From UBA1563 sp041667115 (GTDB taxonomy: Bacteria; Bacteroidota; Ignavibacteria; Ignavibacteriales; Ignavibacteriaceae), in contig JBAYFO010000008.1 in assembly GCA_041667115.1 (NCBI GenBank), forward strand, positions 20,630 through 84,629: a DNA stretch of 64,000 nt, given 5' to 3'. Shown here one piece after another: positions 8,719 to 17,488 of this stretch. Each line of letters starts with the position of its first letter. Position 1 is the stretch's first letter. A program made the translations under genes and the position numbers. A model generated the notes under the pieces. The model had not been told where the DNA came from. It ran no database searches and saw only the letters and a program-made list of their open reading frames with translations.

Positions 8719-9118
8719 AATATTCTACTGTTTGGTCTTGAGAGCAATGCAAGAGTAAGAATGCGTAAAAAATTTGAAGGGTGTATTTTGAAAATGATTC
8801 GACATAGAATGAGGGTTGTGCGGAAGAGGATTAAAGATTTGAATTTAGAGTAAACGCATAGTTTTTAAACCACATTCCTGATCCCAACTATTTAATTGAC
8901 TACTTACCTTACTCAGAATTTATAATTGAATAGCCCCGGCATTTATGTCGGGGATCAAATTAGCAAGGAAAAAAGGGCTTTAGCTCAATATTGGCATTTG
9001 TTTTGGCTAAAGCCGGGAATTTTTTGCTTTATTCCACCACGACTTGAAAGTCGTGGCTATGCAAAGTTTTAGTTTTGTGTTAGGCGACTTACTAAAGCAC
9101 TAAATGAGTTTCGGTTCT
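8719..9118. other. intergenic region with palindromes and a repeat remnant
   Basis: No gene seen. About 8795-8845 carries a decayed stretch similar to the 21-bp tract A (TTGTGCGGAAGAGGATTAAAG). Then three palindromes follow: CCCCGGC-ATTTAT-GTCGGGG (8934-8953), GGGCTTTAGC with GCTAAAGCC (8975-9014), and CCACGACT-TGAA-AGTCGTGG (9037-9056). They resemble the stem-loop repeats elsewhere in the window. Confidence 0.6.
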
Positions 9119-9496
9119 TTAACGCTTGGTCTCCTTCTTTGGCAAGGAAGATTCTTTCACATCCGAGTAATGAAACAGATGCAGCATTCGGTGTAACGCC
9201 GGTGCAATGATAAGAGTCGCTGCTATAAGAAAAACTAATCCGGCATAAAGCGCATAGAATCCCGCAAATAGTTTTCCGCCATCAGTTTTAGGGGCATCAA
9301 CAGGACCCATACCACCAAGCAACATGGAGCTATTGAGAAAAGCATCACGCCACGGTAGTTGTTCGTAGTGTATATAGCCGATCATTCCAATAAAAAGTGA
9401 ACCGATAATCAATACTACAGAGCCGAGAAAATGTAAAATAAGGCGACGCGCAAAGTGACTCCGTGATATAGGCTTTTGGTGATATCGTTCGTACAT
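9119..9496 (-). CDS. small integral membrane protein, unknown function
   Basis: 125 aa. Basic N-terminus, then a transmembrane helix (about 20-42), a short re-entrant-like segment with LLGGMGPVDAP (59-69), a second helix (about 77-99), and a charged tail with KKETKR. The layout (helix, Gly-rich loop, helix) recalls two-helix channel proteins, but I cannot assign a family. The SDR gene is 45 bp upstream on the same strand, so they may share a transcript. Confidence 0.6.
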   Translation of the reverse strand: MYERYHQKPISRSHFARRLILHFLGSVVLIIGSLFIGMIGYIHYEQLPWRDAFLNSSMLLGGMGPVDAPKTDGGKLFAGFYALYAGLVFLIAATLIIAPALHRMLHLFHYSDVKESSLPKKETKR

Positions 9497-9541
9497 ATGA
9501 TTATTTCCTTTTAATAGTGGTCTTTTTCTCGCCGTTTTATT

Positions 9542-10270
9542 TTAGCTTTCCGGGTTCATCCTTGTAAAAGCTTTTTGCAAATCTTCAGGTCCGGCTTTCG
9601 TCATCGCTTCACTGAATCCAAAAGAAAGTTCTGTCTTTCCTTGTTTTAATTGTTCAAAGATGGCAATAATAAAATCGCTGACGGGCGGAGCATAATCGTG
9701 GATGCCTTTCCCGCCAAGATCGGTATTAAGCGCGGGAGGAATTAATTCAATCACTTCTATATTTTTTGATTTTACAGATTGCCGCAGCGAAAGTGTGAAC
9801 GAATGGAAAAAAGCTTTTGTAGCAGAATAAACAGGAACTTTAACGAGCGGGACGAAAGACAATCCTGAGGTTACATTAATAATTGTGTCCAACGATTTCA
9901 AATTAAGAAAGAGTGAAGCCAGATGAATGGGAGCCTCAATATTAATCACAATCTCCTCTTTTGTGCGGGCAAAAAAGTCATCATCATAAATTGACATCGT
10001 ATTTTGAATGCCGGCGTTGTTAACGAGTACATTCAAATCATTATGTTCTTCCGAAATCCATGCAAAGAGTTTTTCCCTTTCTCCGGCAATTGATAGATCG
10101 CATACTCTTGTAATTACCGAAGGATATTTAGCAAATATTTCTTTTAAGAGAGATTCCCTTCTTCCGCAAATAATTACGGTGTTGTTCTCTTTAACAAATC
10201 TTTCGGTCAGCCCTAAGCCAATACCTGAAGCCCCTCCTGTAATTAATATTTTGTTGTTTGATGTTTTCAT
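9542..10270 (-). CDS. short-chain dehydrogenase/reductase, DltE-like
   Basis: 242 aa, classical SDR size. The nucleotide-binding TGGASGIGLGL is at 11-21, NNAG at about 87-90, and the active-site Ser plus YSATK follow (INVTSG ... VYSATKAF). The C-terminus (LSFGFSEAMTKAGPEDLQKAFTRMN) matches the DltE-like oxidoreductase subgroup. NAD(P)-dependent cytosolic oxidoreductase; substrate unknown. It precedes the small membrane-protein gene at 9119. Confidence 0.85.
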   Translation of the reverse strand: MKTSNNKILITGGASGIGLGLTERFVKENNTVIICGRRESLLKEIFAKYPSVITRVCDLSIAGEREKLFAWISEEHNDLNVLVNNAGIQNTMSIYDDDFFARTKEEIVINIEAPIHLASLFLNLKSLDTIINVTSGLSFVPLVKVPVYSATKAFFHSFTLSLRQSVKSKNIEVIELIPPALNTDLGGKGIHDYAPPVSDFIIAIFEQLKQGKTELSFGFSEAMTKAGPEDLQKAFTRMNPES

Positions 10271-10489
10271 GTTTGAAGATTTTTCATGTTTTATGATTAC
10301 TTGTATGATTACAGGAAGAAAAATAATTATTTTCCAAATTATACCGCCTCTTATTTAAGAAGAAATTTGGTAAAAAGTAAGGGGAAGAATTTCTGTTTGA
10401 CACTTGCCCTCTGAAAGAGTAAGTTGCAAATGTAAAACGGAGTTCGTTGCCGAGCTGAATAAGAATCATTAAATACCAAAGGTGAAATG

Positions 10490-11029
10490 ATGAAAACTTG
10501 TATTAACCATCCTGAACGGGAAGCATTATCGATATGTCACGGATGCGGAAAAGATTATTGTGGGTCTTGCTTAGATGAAGGGAAAGAATTTTATTATTGT
10601 AAAAATCCCGAGTGCCAGGAATTGTTGAAAAAAGAAATGCCCGCGGGGAAGTTATCCGAAAAAATTATTTGTCCCAACTGTGCGAGTGAATTAGACCTTT
10701 CTGAAGAGGAAAGGTTAAATGGAAAAGTTCACTGCCCGGAGTGTGAAGTAGTAATAGACTTCACAGTTATCCCGACCAAAATAGTAAACCGGGAAAACTT
10801 TGTAGAATTATTAGTTTCGTTAAACCAGGGAGATATCGCATTAATAAAGTCTCTCCTTGATAACTCGAAAATCGAATATTACACAACGGGTGAAAACTTT
10901 TTAAGCGTTGATCCGTTGATTCAGCCCGCCAAATTTTTTGTAAACGAAAACCAGGTAGAAGATGCAAAGGAATTGCTGAAAGAATTTAATTTGCATATCT
11001 GGGGAACATCAAAAGACCAGGAGGAATAA
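10490..11029 (+). CDS. B-box-type zinc finger and DUF2007 protein
   Basis: 179 aa from the second ATG (10490; 10487 adds one Met). The N-terminus has a B-box-like Zn site (C..HP..., CHGCGKDYCGSCL, YYCKNPEC), then a zinc ribbon (CPNCASEL ... VHCPECEVVI). Residues from about 105 resemble a DUF2007 ferredoxin-like fold (QGDIALIKSLLDNSKIEYY), often found in bacterial signalling or membrane proteins. No membrane helix. Function not known. A second protein with the same domain plan lies in the cassette array (30482). Confidence 0.75.
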   Translation: MKTCINHPEREALSICHGCGKDYCGSCLDEGKEFYYCKNPECQELLKKEMPAGKLSEKIICPNCASELDLSEEERLNGKVHCPECEVVIDFTVIPTKIVNRENFVELLVSLNQGDIALIKSLLDNSKIEYYTTGENFLSVDPLIQPAKFFVNENQVEDAKELLKEFNLHIWGTSKDQEE

Positions 11030-11075
11030 TTCTTTTGTGGTTTGAATTATAAACAAGGCTTTAAGGAGTTTTTTA

Positions 11076-11864
11076 ATGAAACGATTAGTTAAAAATATGC
11101 TAAACATAAGTTGTGTTCTTTTGTTTATTCAATTTGTTTTTACCGGTGCAGCCTTTGCTCAAGATGTTAAAAAACCGTTTCCCGATGAAGTGATTAAAAT
11201 GCTGCAGGAAGGGAATGAAAGATTTTATAGCGGGAAAGCAACTTATCCTCACACAAATGCTGCGCGACTTGAAATGGCTGGAAAAGAGGATCAGGGAAAA
11301 TATGCCTATGCCACGATACTCTCTTGTTCTGATTCCCGTGTGCCGGTCGAACTTCTTTTCGATGCCGGAGTAATGGATCTTTTTGTTGTACGGGTTGCGG
11401 GAAATGTTTGCGATACGGATGAGATCGGATCGATTGAATATGGGTTGGCACATGTAAATACTCCCTTGCTCGTTGTATTAGGTCATACGCAATGCGGCGC
11501 GGTTACTGCAGTAACCCATGCGGTGCATGGAGAAGGGCATAAACTCGAACGTAATATTCCACCGCTTGTTGATAATATTATTCCGGCAGTTAAACGGGCA
11601 ATGAAGCAACATACAGAAGCGCATGGTGACGCGGTTATTCCTTTTGCCATAGAAGAAAATGTTTGGCAGGCTGTTGATGACCTGTTTATGAAAAGTCCGG
11701 CAGTGCGCAACATGGTTAAAGAAGGGAAAGCCAAAGCTGTCGGAGCAATTTATGATGTTGCAACTGGCAAAGTAAAATGGCTTCCGCTTGAGAAGGTTGA
11801 TAAAATTCTAAAAAAGGTTGAAGCTTCTTCAAATAAAGAAACAGAGCCGTTTCTTTCAGAATAA
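11076..11864 (+). CDS. periplasmic beta-carbonic anhydrase
   Basis: 262 aa with a signal peptide ending near AAFAQD. The zinc ligands and dyad of beta-class carbonic anhydrases are present: C84-SDSR (C84, D86, R88) and GHTQC (H137, C140). The enzyme interconverts CO2 and bicarbonate, here probably in the periplasm. A good ribosome site (AAGGAG) precedes it. The C-terminus has a Lys/Glu-rich tail. The GNAT gene follows after 12 bp. Confidence 0.9.
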   Translation: MKRLVKNMLNISCVLLFIQFVFTGAAFAQDVKKPFPDEVIKMLQEGNERFYSGKATYPHTNAARLEMAGKEDQGKYAYATILSCSDSRVPVELLFDAGVMDLFVVRVAGNVCDTDEIGSIEYGLAHVNTPLLVVLGHTQCGAVTAVTHAVHGEGHKLERNIPPLVDNIIPAVKRAMKQHTEAHGDAVIPFAIEENVWQAVDDLFMKSPAVRNMVKEGKAKAVGAIYDVATGKVKWLPLEKVDKILKKVEASSNKETEPFLSE

Positions 11865-11876
11865 TTTTATAATTGC

Positions 11877-12452
11877 ATGAACATAGAAATAAATAAAAAT
11901 ATTTTTACGGTATTTCCCGAATTAGAAAGCGAGCGGCTTCTTTTTAGGAAGATTTTATTGAGCGATGCAAAAGATCTTTATCTCATCAGGTCGAATGATG
12001 AGGTTATGAGATTTATGGATACAAAAAAAATGGAATCAAGTGATGATGCGGAAAAGATGATCCGGTCGGTTGAGGAATCCTTTAACAATGGGACCGGGAT
12101 TAATTGGGGCATTATTGAAAAGTACTCAAACAATTTCATCGGTTATTTTGGATTTTGGAGAATAATGTATGAACATTGCAGAGCAGAAATTGGATATGCG
12201 CTTGATATGAACTATTGGAACAAGGGGTACATGGCTGAAACGCTAAAGGCTATGATTACGTTTGGGTTCACCAACATGAACTTACACAGCCTTGAGGCAA
12301 ATGTAAATCCGGGGAATAACAATTCTATTAAGCTGCTGGAAAAGACGGGATTCAAAAAGGAAGCCTACTTCCGGGAAAACTTTTTATTTAACAATACGTT
12401 TTACGACAGTATAATTTTTTCGCTCTTGGAAAAAGATGTACGACGTATGTAA
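11877..12452 (+). CDS. GNAT N-acetyltransferase, RimJ/RimL-like
   Basis: 191 aa. Opens with the RimJ/RimL-type ELESERLLFRKILLSDA and contains the acetyl-CoA pocket AEIGYALDMNYWNKGYMAE, followed by VNPGNNNSIKLLEKTGFKKEA. Such enzymes acetylate N-termini of proteins or small amines from acetyl-CoA. The substrate cannot be told from sequence. It follows the carbonic anhydrase closely and may be co-transcribed. Confidence 0.85.
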   Translation: MNIEINKNIFTVFPELESERLLFRKILLSDAKDLYLIRSNDEVMRFMDTKKMESSDDAEKMIRSVEESFNNGTGINWGIIEKYSNNFIGYFGFWRIMYEHCRAEIGYALDMNYWNKGYMAETLKAMITFGFTNMNLHSLEANVNPGNNNSIKLLEKTGFKKEAYFRENFLFNNTFYDSIIFSLLEKDVRRM

Positions 12453-12654
12453 GTTGTCACTGTTAAATATTGTCGGGGAGGGTTAAACTTTTTTCACCTC
12501 AAATTGCAAATCGCAAGTAGAATTCTTAATTTTCATTCAAATGAAAAAAAAATTGCTCACATTTGAACGCAAACTAAAATAGCATGAAACCTACTTTAGC
12601 GCCGACATTCAATCAACAATTCCATTTCTTAACACTTAACTAAGGAGAAAATGA

Positions 12655-13317
12655 ATGAGTTGGTTCACTGATTTCACCAATTCCTCACTCGGTAAAAAGT
12701 TTATTATGGCTCTTACCGGGGTACTGCTGATGATGTTTCTTATTGTACACTTCATTGGTAACATGATGCTCTATTTTGGTCCCGCCGTTTTTCAAACATA
12801 TGTCGAAACTTTGGAAACAGTAAAACCTGCCGTTAGAGTAATAGAAATACTTTTAGCATTAATTTTTATTTTCCATATTTATAACGCAATAAAATTATGG
12901 TGGGAAAATAAAAAAGCTAGCCCGCAGAAATATGCCGTTAACGCTTCACGCGAGAACTCGGATATTTTTTCGAGAAGTATGGCAATAACCGGCAGCGTCA
13001 TTTTTATTTTTCTGGCAATTCACTTATCTACCTTTTGGGCAACGTTCAATTTTGGAACTCACCCGGAGACAGAATATCCGTTTTACACAATTGTTTCCGA
13101 TTGGTTTAGAGACCCCGTTTATTCCATCTTTTATTTTATTGCTATGGGATTTTTGGGCTTTCACCTGAACCACGCATTCCAAAGCGCGTTTCAAACCTTC
13201 GGCTTAAATCATAAAAAATATACACCGTTAATTAAAAAGTTAGGAACCGCCTTCGCGTTGGTGATGGCGTTAGGTTTTGCATCTATTCCAATCTACTTTT
13301 TGATGGGAGGCAAATAA
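12655..13317 (+). CDS. sdhC: succinate dehydrogenase / fumarate reductase cytochrome b subunit
   Basis: 220 aa with five transmembrane helices, as in the single-subunit type B anchors. Haem-ligand candidates are in VHFIGNMM, FHIYNAI, AIHLSTFWA and HLNHAFQ, which fits a dihaem anchor. It embeds SdhA and SdhB in the inner membrane and passes electrons to or from menaquinone, in keeping with the menC gene in the window. A ribosome site (AAGGAG) lies 8 bp upstream. Stop and sdhA start overlap as TAATG. Confidence 0.95.
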   Translation: MSWFTDFTNSSLGKKFIMALTGVLLMMFLIVHFIGNMMLYFGPAVFQTYVETLETVKPAVRVIEILLALIFIFHIYNAIKLWWENKKASPQKYAVNASRENSDIFSRSMAITGSVIFIFLAIHLSTFWATFNFGTHPETEYPFYTIVSDWFRDPVYSIFYFIAMGFLGFHLNHAFQSAFQTFGLNHKKYTPLIKKLGTAFALVMALGFASIPIYFLMGGK

Positions 13318-15227
13318 TGATAAAGTTAAATTCAAACGTACCTGAAGGCGGCATTACCGAAAAATGGTCGAACCATAAATTCTCGATGAAGCTCGTCAAT
13401 CCCGCCAACAAAAGAAAATTTGATATCATCGTTGTTGGTACCGGACTCGCAGGCGCTTCAGCCGCAGCAACATTAGGTGAACTCGGTTATAAAGTAAAAG
13501 CGTTTACCTATCACGATTCCCCGCGCCGTGCGCATTCAATTGCAGCGCAAGGCGGAATTAATGCAGCAAAAAATTATCAGAACGACGCCGACTCTGTTTA
13601 CCGTTTGTTTTACGATACCGTAAAGGGAGGCGACTTCCGCGCTCGCGAAGCTAACGTTTACCGGTTAGCTGAAGTAAGCAACAACATTATTGATCAATGC
13701 GTTGCGCAAGGCGTTCCTTTCGCAAGAGAATATGGCGGAACGTTAGCGAACCGTTCATTTGGCGGCGCGCAAGTATCAAGAACGTTTTATGCACGCGGTG
13801 AAACCGGTCAGCAATTATTACTTGGCGCTTATAGTTCACTCAACAGACAAATCCATCTTGGCAACGTAAAAATGTTTAACCGCCGGGAGATGCTTGATGT
13901 TGTTCTTGTTGACGGAGTAGCAAAAGGGATTGTTGTAAGAAATTTACTTACCGGAGAAATTGAACGGCATTCAGCGCAGGCAGTTGTTATTGCTACCGGC
14001 GGATATATGAATGTTTATTTCTTATCTACCAATGCGATGAACAGTAATGCTACCGCAGTGTGGCGTGCGCATAAACGGGGAGCGGCTTTTGCTAACCCTT
14101 GTTATACACAAATACATCCAACGTGTCTTCCGGTTCATGGAGAAGCTCAATCTAAATTAGTTTTGATGAGCGAAAGCTTGCGTAACGACGGAAGAATTTG
14201 GGTCTCTAAAAAAGTTGATGATAAAAGACCTCCAAATCAAATTCCCGAAGAGGAAAGAGATTATTATCTTGAAAGAAGATATCCCGCGTTTGGGAATTTA
14301 GTTCCCCGTGATGTTGCTTCCCGAAACGCAAAATATGTTTGCGATGAAGGTCGCGGTGTTGACGGCGGACGCGCGGTCTATCTTGATTTTTCTGAAGCAT
14401 TCAACCGTATCGGGAAAGATGGTGTGAAAGATAGATACGGCAACTTGTTCGATATGTATCAAAACATTACCGGTGTAAATCCCTACGATGTTCCGATGCA
14501 AATCTATCCGGCTCCACATTATTCAATGGGCGGCTTATGGGTAGATTACAATTTGATGAGCAACGTTCCCGGATTGTTTGTACTTGGCGAAGCAAACTTC
14601 TCAGACCACGGTGCAAACAGACTCGGCGCGAGTGCTTTAATGCAAGGGTTAGCAGACGGTTACTTTGTTATTCCTTATACTATCGGAAATTATCTTGCGA
14701 CTGAAAAACCGGAAAAAGCAAATCCGGACGGCAATGAATTCAAAGATGCTGAAAAGAACGTAAATGACAGCACTAAAAAATTACTTTCCGTTAATGGAAA
14801 ACAAACCGTTGACGCTATCCATAAAAAACTCGGTTTAATCTTAATTGATAAAGTTGGTATGTCGAGAGATGAAAAAGGATTAAACGAAGCGATTAAAACT
14901 ATCAAAGAATTAAGAGAAGAATTCTGGACCGACGTAAAAGTTGTTGGTAAAGGGGAAGAACTTAACCAGACGTTAGAGCGCGCCGGAAGAGTTGCTGATT
15001 TTCTTGAACTTGGCGAACTGATGGCAAAAGATGCTCTCAACCGGAATGAAAGCTGCGGCGGACATTTCCGTGAAGAATATCAAACCCCTGAAGGTGAAGC
15101 CTTGAGAAGGGATGATGAATATTCTTATGTGGCAGCCTGGGAATATAAAGGTCCCGGCGAATCGGAACTCGCTAAAGAAAATCTTGAATTTACAAATATT
15201 AAATTAGCGACGAGGAGTTATAAATAA
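13317..15227 (+). CDS. sdhA: succinate dehydrogenase / fumarate reductase flavoprotein subunit
   Basis: 636 aa, the length of the Bacteroidota/Bacillus-type subunit. FAD-binding VVGTGLAGASAAATLGELG lies near residue 40, the covalent-FAD His in HSIAAQGGINA near 76, and active-site parts QIHPTC and NRLGASAL further on. It oxidises succinate to fumarate in the TCA cycle or does the reverse under anaerobic conditions. It overlaps sdhC and sdhB by one base each as TAATG, so the three are translated together. Confidence 0.97.
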   Translation: MIKLNSNVPEGGITEKWSNHKFSMKLVNPANKRKFDIIVVGTGLAGASAAATLGELGYKVKAFTYHDSPRRAHSIAAQGGINAAKNYQNDADSVYRLFYDTVKGGDFRAREANVYRLAEVSNNIIDQCVAQGVPFAREYGGTLANRSFGGAQVSRTFYARGETGQQLLLGAYSSLNRQIHLGNVKMFNRREMLDVVLVDGVAKGIVVRNLLTGEIERHSAQAVVIATGGYMNVYFLSTNAMNSNATAVWRAHKRGAAFANPCYTQIHPTCLPVHGEAQSKLVLMSESLRNDGRIWVSKKVDDKRPPNQIPEEERDYYLERRYPAFGNLVPRDVASRNAKYVCDEGRGVDGGRAVYLDFSEAFNRIGKDGVKDRYGNLFDMYQNITGVNPYDVPMQIYPAPHYSMGGLWVDYNLMSNVPGLFVLGEANFSDHGANRLGASALMQGLADGYFVIPYTIGNYLATEKPEKANPDGNEFKDAEKNVNDSTKKLLSVNGKQTVDAIHKKLGLILIDKVGMSRDEKGLNEAIKTIKELREEFWTDVKVVGKGEELNQTLERAGRVADFLELGELMAKDALNRNESCGGHFREEYQTPEGEALRRDDEYSYVAAWEYKGPGESELAKENLEFTNIKLATRSYK

Positions 15228-15997
15228 TGAGCAATAATCATATAACCTTGAAGTTAAAAATCTGGCGTCAAGAAAATAAGAATGCAAAGGGACACTTCGA
15301 CGACTTCAATCAAAAAGTTTCTCCCGATTCTTCCATTCTTGAAATGCTTGATGAAGTGAATAATCTTTTAGAGTCTCAAGGAAAAACACCGATTGCTTTT
15401 GAAAGCGATTGCCGTGAAGGTATTTGCGGAACTTGCGGATTAGCCGTTAACGGACATCCGCACGGACCATTGCCTAAGACTGCAACCTGCCAATTGCACA
15501 TGCGGAATTTTAAAGACGGCGAAACGCTTTATATTGAACCGTTCAGAGCCGCGGCGTTTACTGTTATAAAAGATTTAATTGTTGATAGATCGGGATTCGA
15601 TAAAATCCAGCAAGCCGGTGGGTACACCTCCATTAATGCCGGAAGCGCACAGGATGCGAATGCAATTCTTATTTCTAAAGAGAAAGCAGACCTTTCACTT
15701 GACGCAGCTGAATGTATCGGCTGCGGCGCTTGTGTTGCGGCTTGTAAGAATTCATCTGCAATGCTGTTTGTAAGTGCGAAAGTTTCTCAATTTGCTTTAC
15801 TGCCGCAAGGGCAGCCGGAACGGTATGAGCGTGTTCAAGCGATGGTGAAAGTTATGGATGAAAATTTCTTTGGAAGCTGCACAAACACCTATGCATGTGA
15901 AGCCGAATGCCCAAAAGGAATTTCAGTCAGTAACATTGCCCGTATGAACCGTGATTATTTCAAAGCAAAAATGGTGGTTGAAAAAATAGAAGTGTAA
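15227..15997 (+). CDS. sdhB: succinate dehydrogenase / fumarate reductase iron-sulfur subunit
   Basis: 256 aa. The [2Fe-2S] ligands are C62, C67, C70 (CREGICGTC) and C88. The C-terminal ferredoxin domain has CIGCGACVAAC (C163-C173) and GSCTNTYACEAECP (C218, C224, C228), giving the usual set for [4Fe-4S] and [3Fe-4S] clusters. It carries electrons from SdhA to the membrane anchor. Last gene of the operon; a strong terminator follows at 16081. Confidence 0.96.
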   Translation: MSNNHITLKLKIWRQENKNAKGHFDDFNQKVSPDSSILEMLDEVNNLLESQGKTPIAFESDCREGICGTCGLAVNGHPHGPLPKTATCQLHMRNFKDGETLYIEPFRAAAFTVIKDLIVDRSGFDKIQQAGGYTSINAGSAQDANAILISKEKADLSLDAAECIGCGACVAACKNSSAMLFVSAKVSQFALLPQGQPERYERVQAMVKVMDENFFGSCTNTYACEAECPKGISVSNIARMNRDYFKAKMVVEKIEV

Positions 15998-16080
15998 GAG
16001 GAAAGTAACAAGTAACAAATACCAAAGCACAAACAACAAAAAACAAGTAGGTATTTGTTTTATATTTCCGAAAGAATAGT

Positions 16081-16128
16081 GAAGCAAGAGAGATCGAACG
16101 AATAAAGATTTTTCTTGCTTCTTTTTTT
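16081..16128 (+). terminator. rho-independent terminator of sdhCAB
   Basis: GAAGCAAGA (16081-16089) pairs perfectly with TCTTGCTTC (16113-16121), followed by seven T. It ends the sdhCAB transcript. Confidence 0.85.
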
Positions 16129-16333
16129 ATCCGGGACGATTGTTGTGTTTATCTTTCGAATGTAGAAAGAACATATTCCATCCAGCCAAGTGAGACGCAC
16201 TCCCTCAGAATTAAAATACTATTTGATATTAAAATAAAATTTTTCTAATTTTTAAACAGAAAGGGAACAAATTCTCATATACCGGTTTCCTTTTCTGATT
16301 TCATCATAAAAATTTGTTCGGAGGTTATTTATA
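16129..16333. other. AT-rich leader region upstream of the GH46 cluster
   Basis: No gene seen. GGAACAAATT (about 16265) and AATTTGTTC (about 16311-16319) form a 9-bp inverted repeat around a 36-base loop and end just before a GGAGG box. It could be an operator or mRNA hairpin. Confidence 0.4.
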
Positions 16334-16441
16334 ATGAAGCAGTTACTGGTACTTTTTCAGTTTTTCTTGTACAGCAGACTAAACATTATCTTGTTTAGTA
16401 TTCCTCTCCAAATAAATTCATCACAAAACAAATGCCTCTAG
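16334..16441 (+). CDS. short hydrophobic ORF (35 aa), possibly a broken secreted protein
   Basis: ATG after a good GGAGG box (16320-16324). The peptide starts MKQLLVLFQFFLYSRLNIIL, which looks like a signal peptide, and ends after 35 codons. It could be a true small membrane peptide or the stump of a degraded exported-protein gene, since the 290 bp behind it hold no gene. No homologue is known to me. Confidence 0.3.
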   Translation: MKQLLVLFQFFLYSRLNIILFSIPLQINSSQNKCL

Positions 16442-16745
16442 CGTTAGGGTTAACTGCAATCCGTTATTAGGTACTCTCTTCAGCAGTTGATCCTGTAAAC
16501 AATTCCACTTTCACATCGCGCGGTACACCGCAGAAAATAAATCACGGCAGCTATTCATTATGAATTTGCCGGATATCGAATTCCCTTTAAAAGGGGAGAA
16601 ATATTTTTAGAACACAAGAACTTGAAAATTTAAATGGATGGTTGGATGTGTTATGAAACCCGTCAACCACAACCGTTTTTCATGTCTGTGGATAAACAAA
16701 ATAAATAAGATTAAACATTACTAATAGTATTGGAGGTTACGTGAC
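16442..16745. other. intergenic region, no gene seen
   Basis: Contains only a short palindrome (CCCTTTAAAAGGGG near 16583) and the ribosome site (GGAGG, 16733-16737) for the GH46-like gene. Confidence 0.5.
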
Positions 16746-17426
16746 ATGGTAACAGAGACTAATAAAAAATTGATTGAGCGCGTGATTAATGTATTTGAAA
16801 CCGGAACACCGGAAGGGAAGTACAATCAAATTACTATCCTTGCCGATGGAAAAGGGGGAACCCGGCAAATCACATACGGTCGCAGCCAAACTACGGAACA
16901 AGGAAATCTTGCAAAGCTTATTGAGATGTATATCCGGAACAATGGAGTTTATGCAGAGCAACTTTCCAAATACATTGATAAAATTGGAAAGGTTTCTTTA
17001 GTAGATAACAAAACATTCAAAGATCTTTTACGCACGGCAGCCACAGAGGATGAACTGATGCGTTCTACACAAGATGAGTTCTTCGATCTCGCATACTACA
17101 ATCCCGCGTTTGAATTTTTTACAAAGAACGGATTCGATCTTCCTCTGAGTATGCTTGTTATTTACGACAGTTATATTCATTCGGGAAGCATACTGCAATC
17201 ATTGAGGAAAAGATTTGGCGAGTACCCGCCGGCAAAAGGAGGTGACGAAAAGAAGTGGATAACATCGTACGTCGATATCCGCCATCAATGGCTGAAGTAT
17301 CACACCAATCCGATTGTGCAGCGAACAATTTATAGAACACAATGTTTTAAGGATCAGATCGTTGCGGACAATTGGCAATTGGATAAGCTGCCGGTTATGG
17401 CGAACGGAACAGCGGTAAACGTTTAA
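16746..17426 (+). CDS. GH46 chitosanase-like protein without a signal peptide
   Basis: 226 aa. It matches the chitosanase GH46 pattern: INVFETGTPEGKYNQI with the general-acid Glu (E18), LADGKGGTRQITYGRSQTT with the Asp (D34), then a STQDEFFDLAYYNPA block and LPLSMLVIYDSYIHSG. GH46 enzymes hydrolyse beta-1,4-linked glucosamine chains with a lysozyme-like fold. Secreted chitosanases have a signal peptide; this one starts directly at the domain, so it acts in the cytosol or leaves by another route. It heads a same-strand group with a four-helix membrane protein, an ACP-like protein and an exported protein. Confidence 0.8.
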   Translation: MVTETNKKLIERVINVFETGTPEGKYNQITILADGKGGTRQITYGRSQTTEQGNLAKLIEMYIRNNGVYAEQLSKYIDKIGKVSLVDNKTFKDLLRTAATEDELMRSTQDEFFDLAYYNPAFEFFTKNGFDLPLSMLVIYDSYIHSGSILQSLRKRFGEYPPAKGGDEKKWITSYVDIRHQWLKYHTNPIVQRTIYRTQCFKDQIVADNWQLDKLPVMANGTAVNV

Positions 17427-17488
17427 TAGTAAATGAATCACCATAAAGAAAATGATCAAAATATTTTATTATAAAAGGAGATTGAGTT

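Noticed and set aside
16334..16745. A longer broken gene behind the 35-codon frame
   Set aside because: I could not find a protein pattern in any frame in the following 300 bases, so only the short frame is listed.
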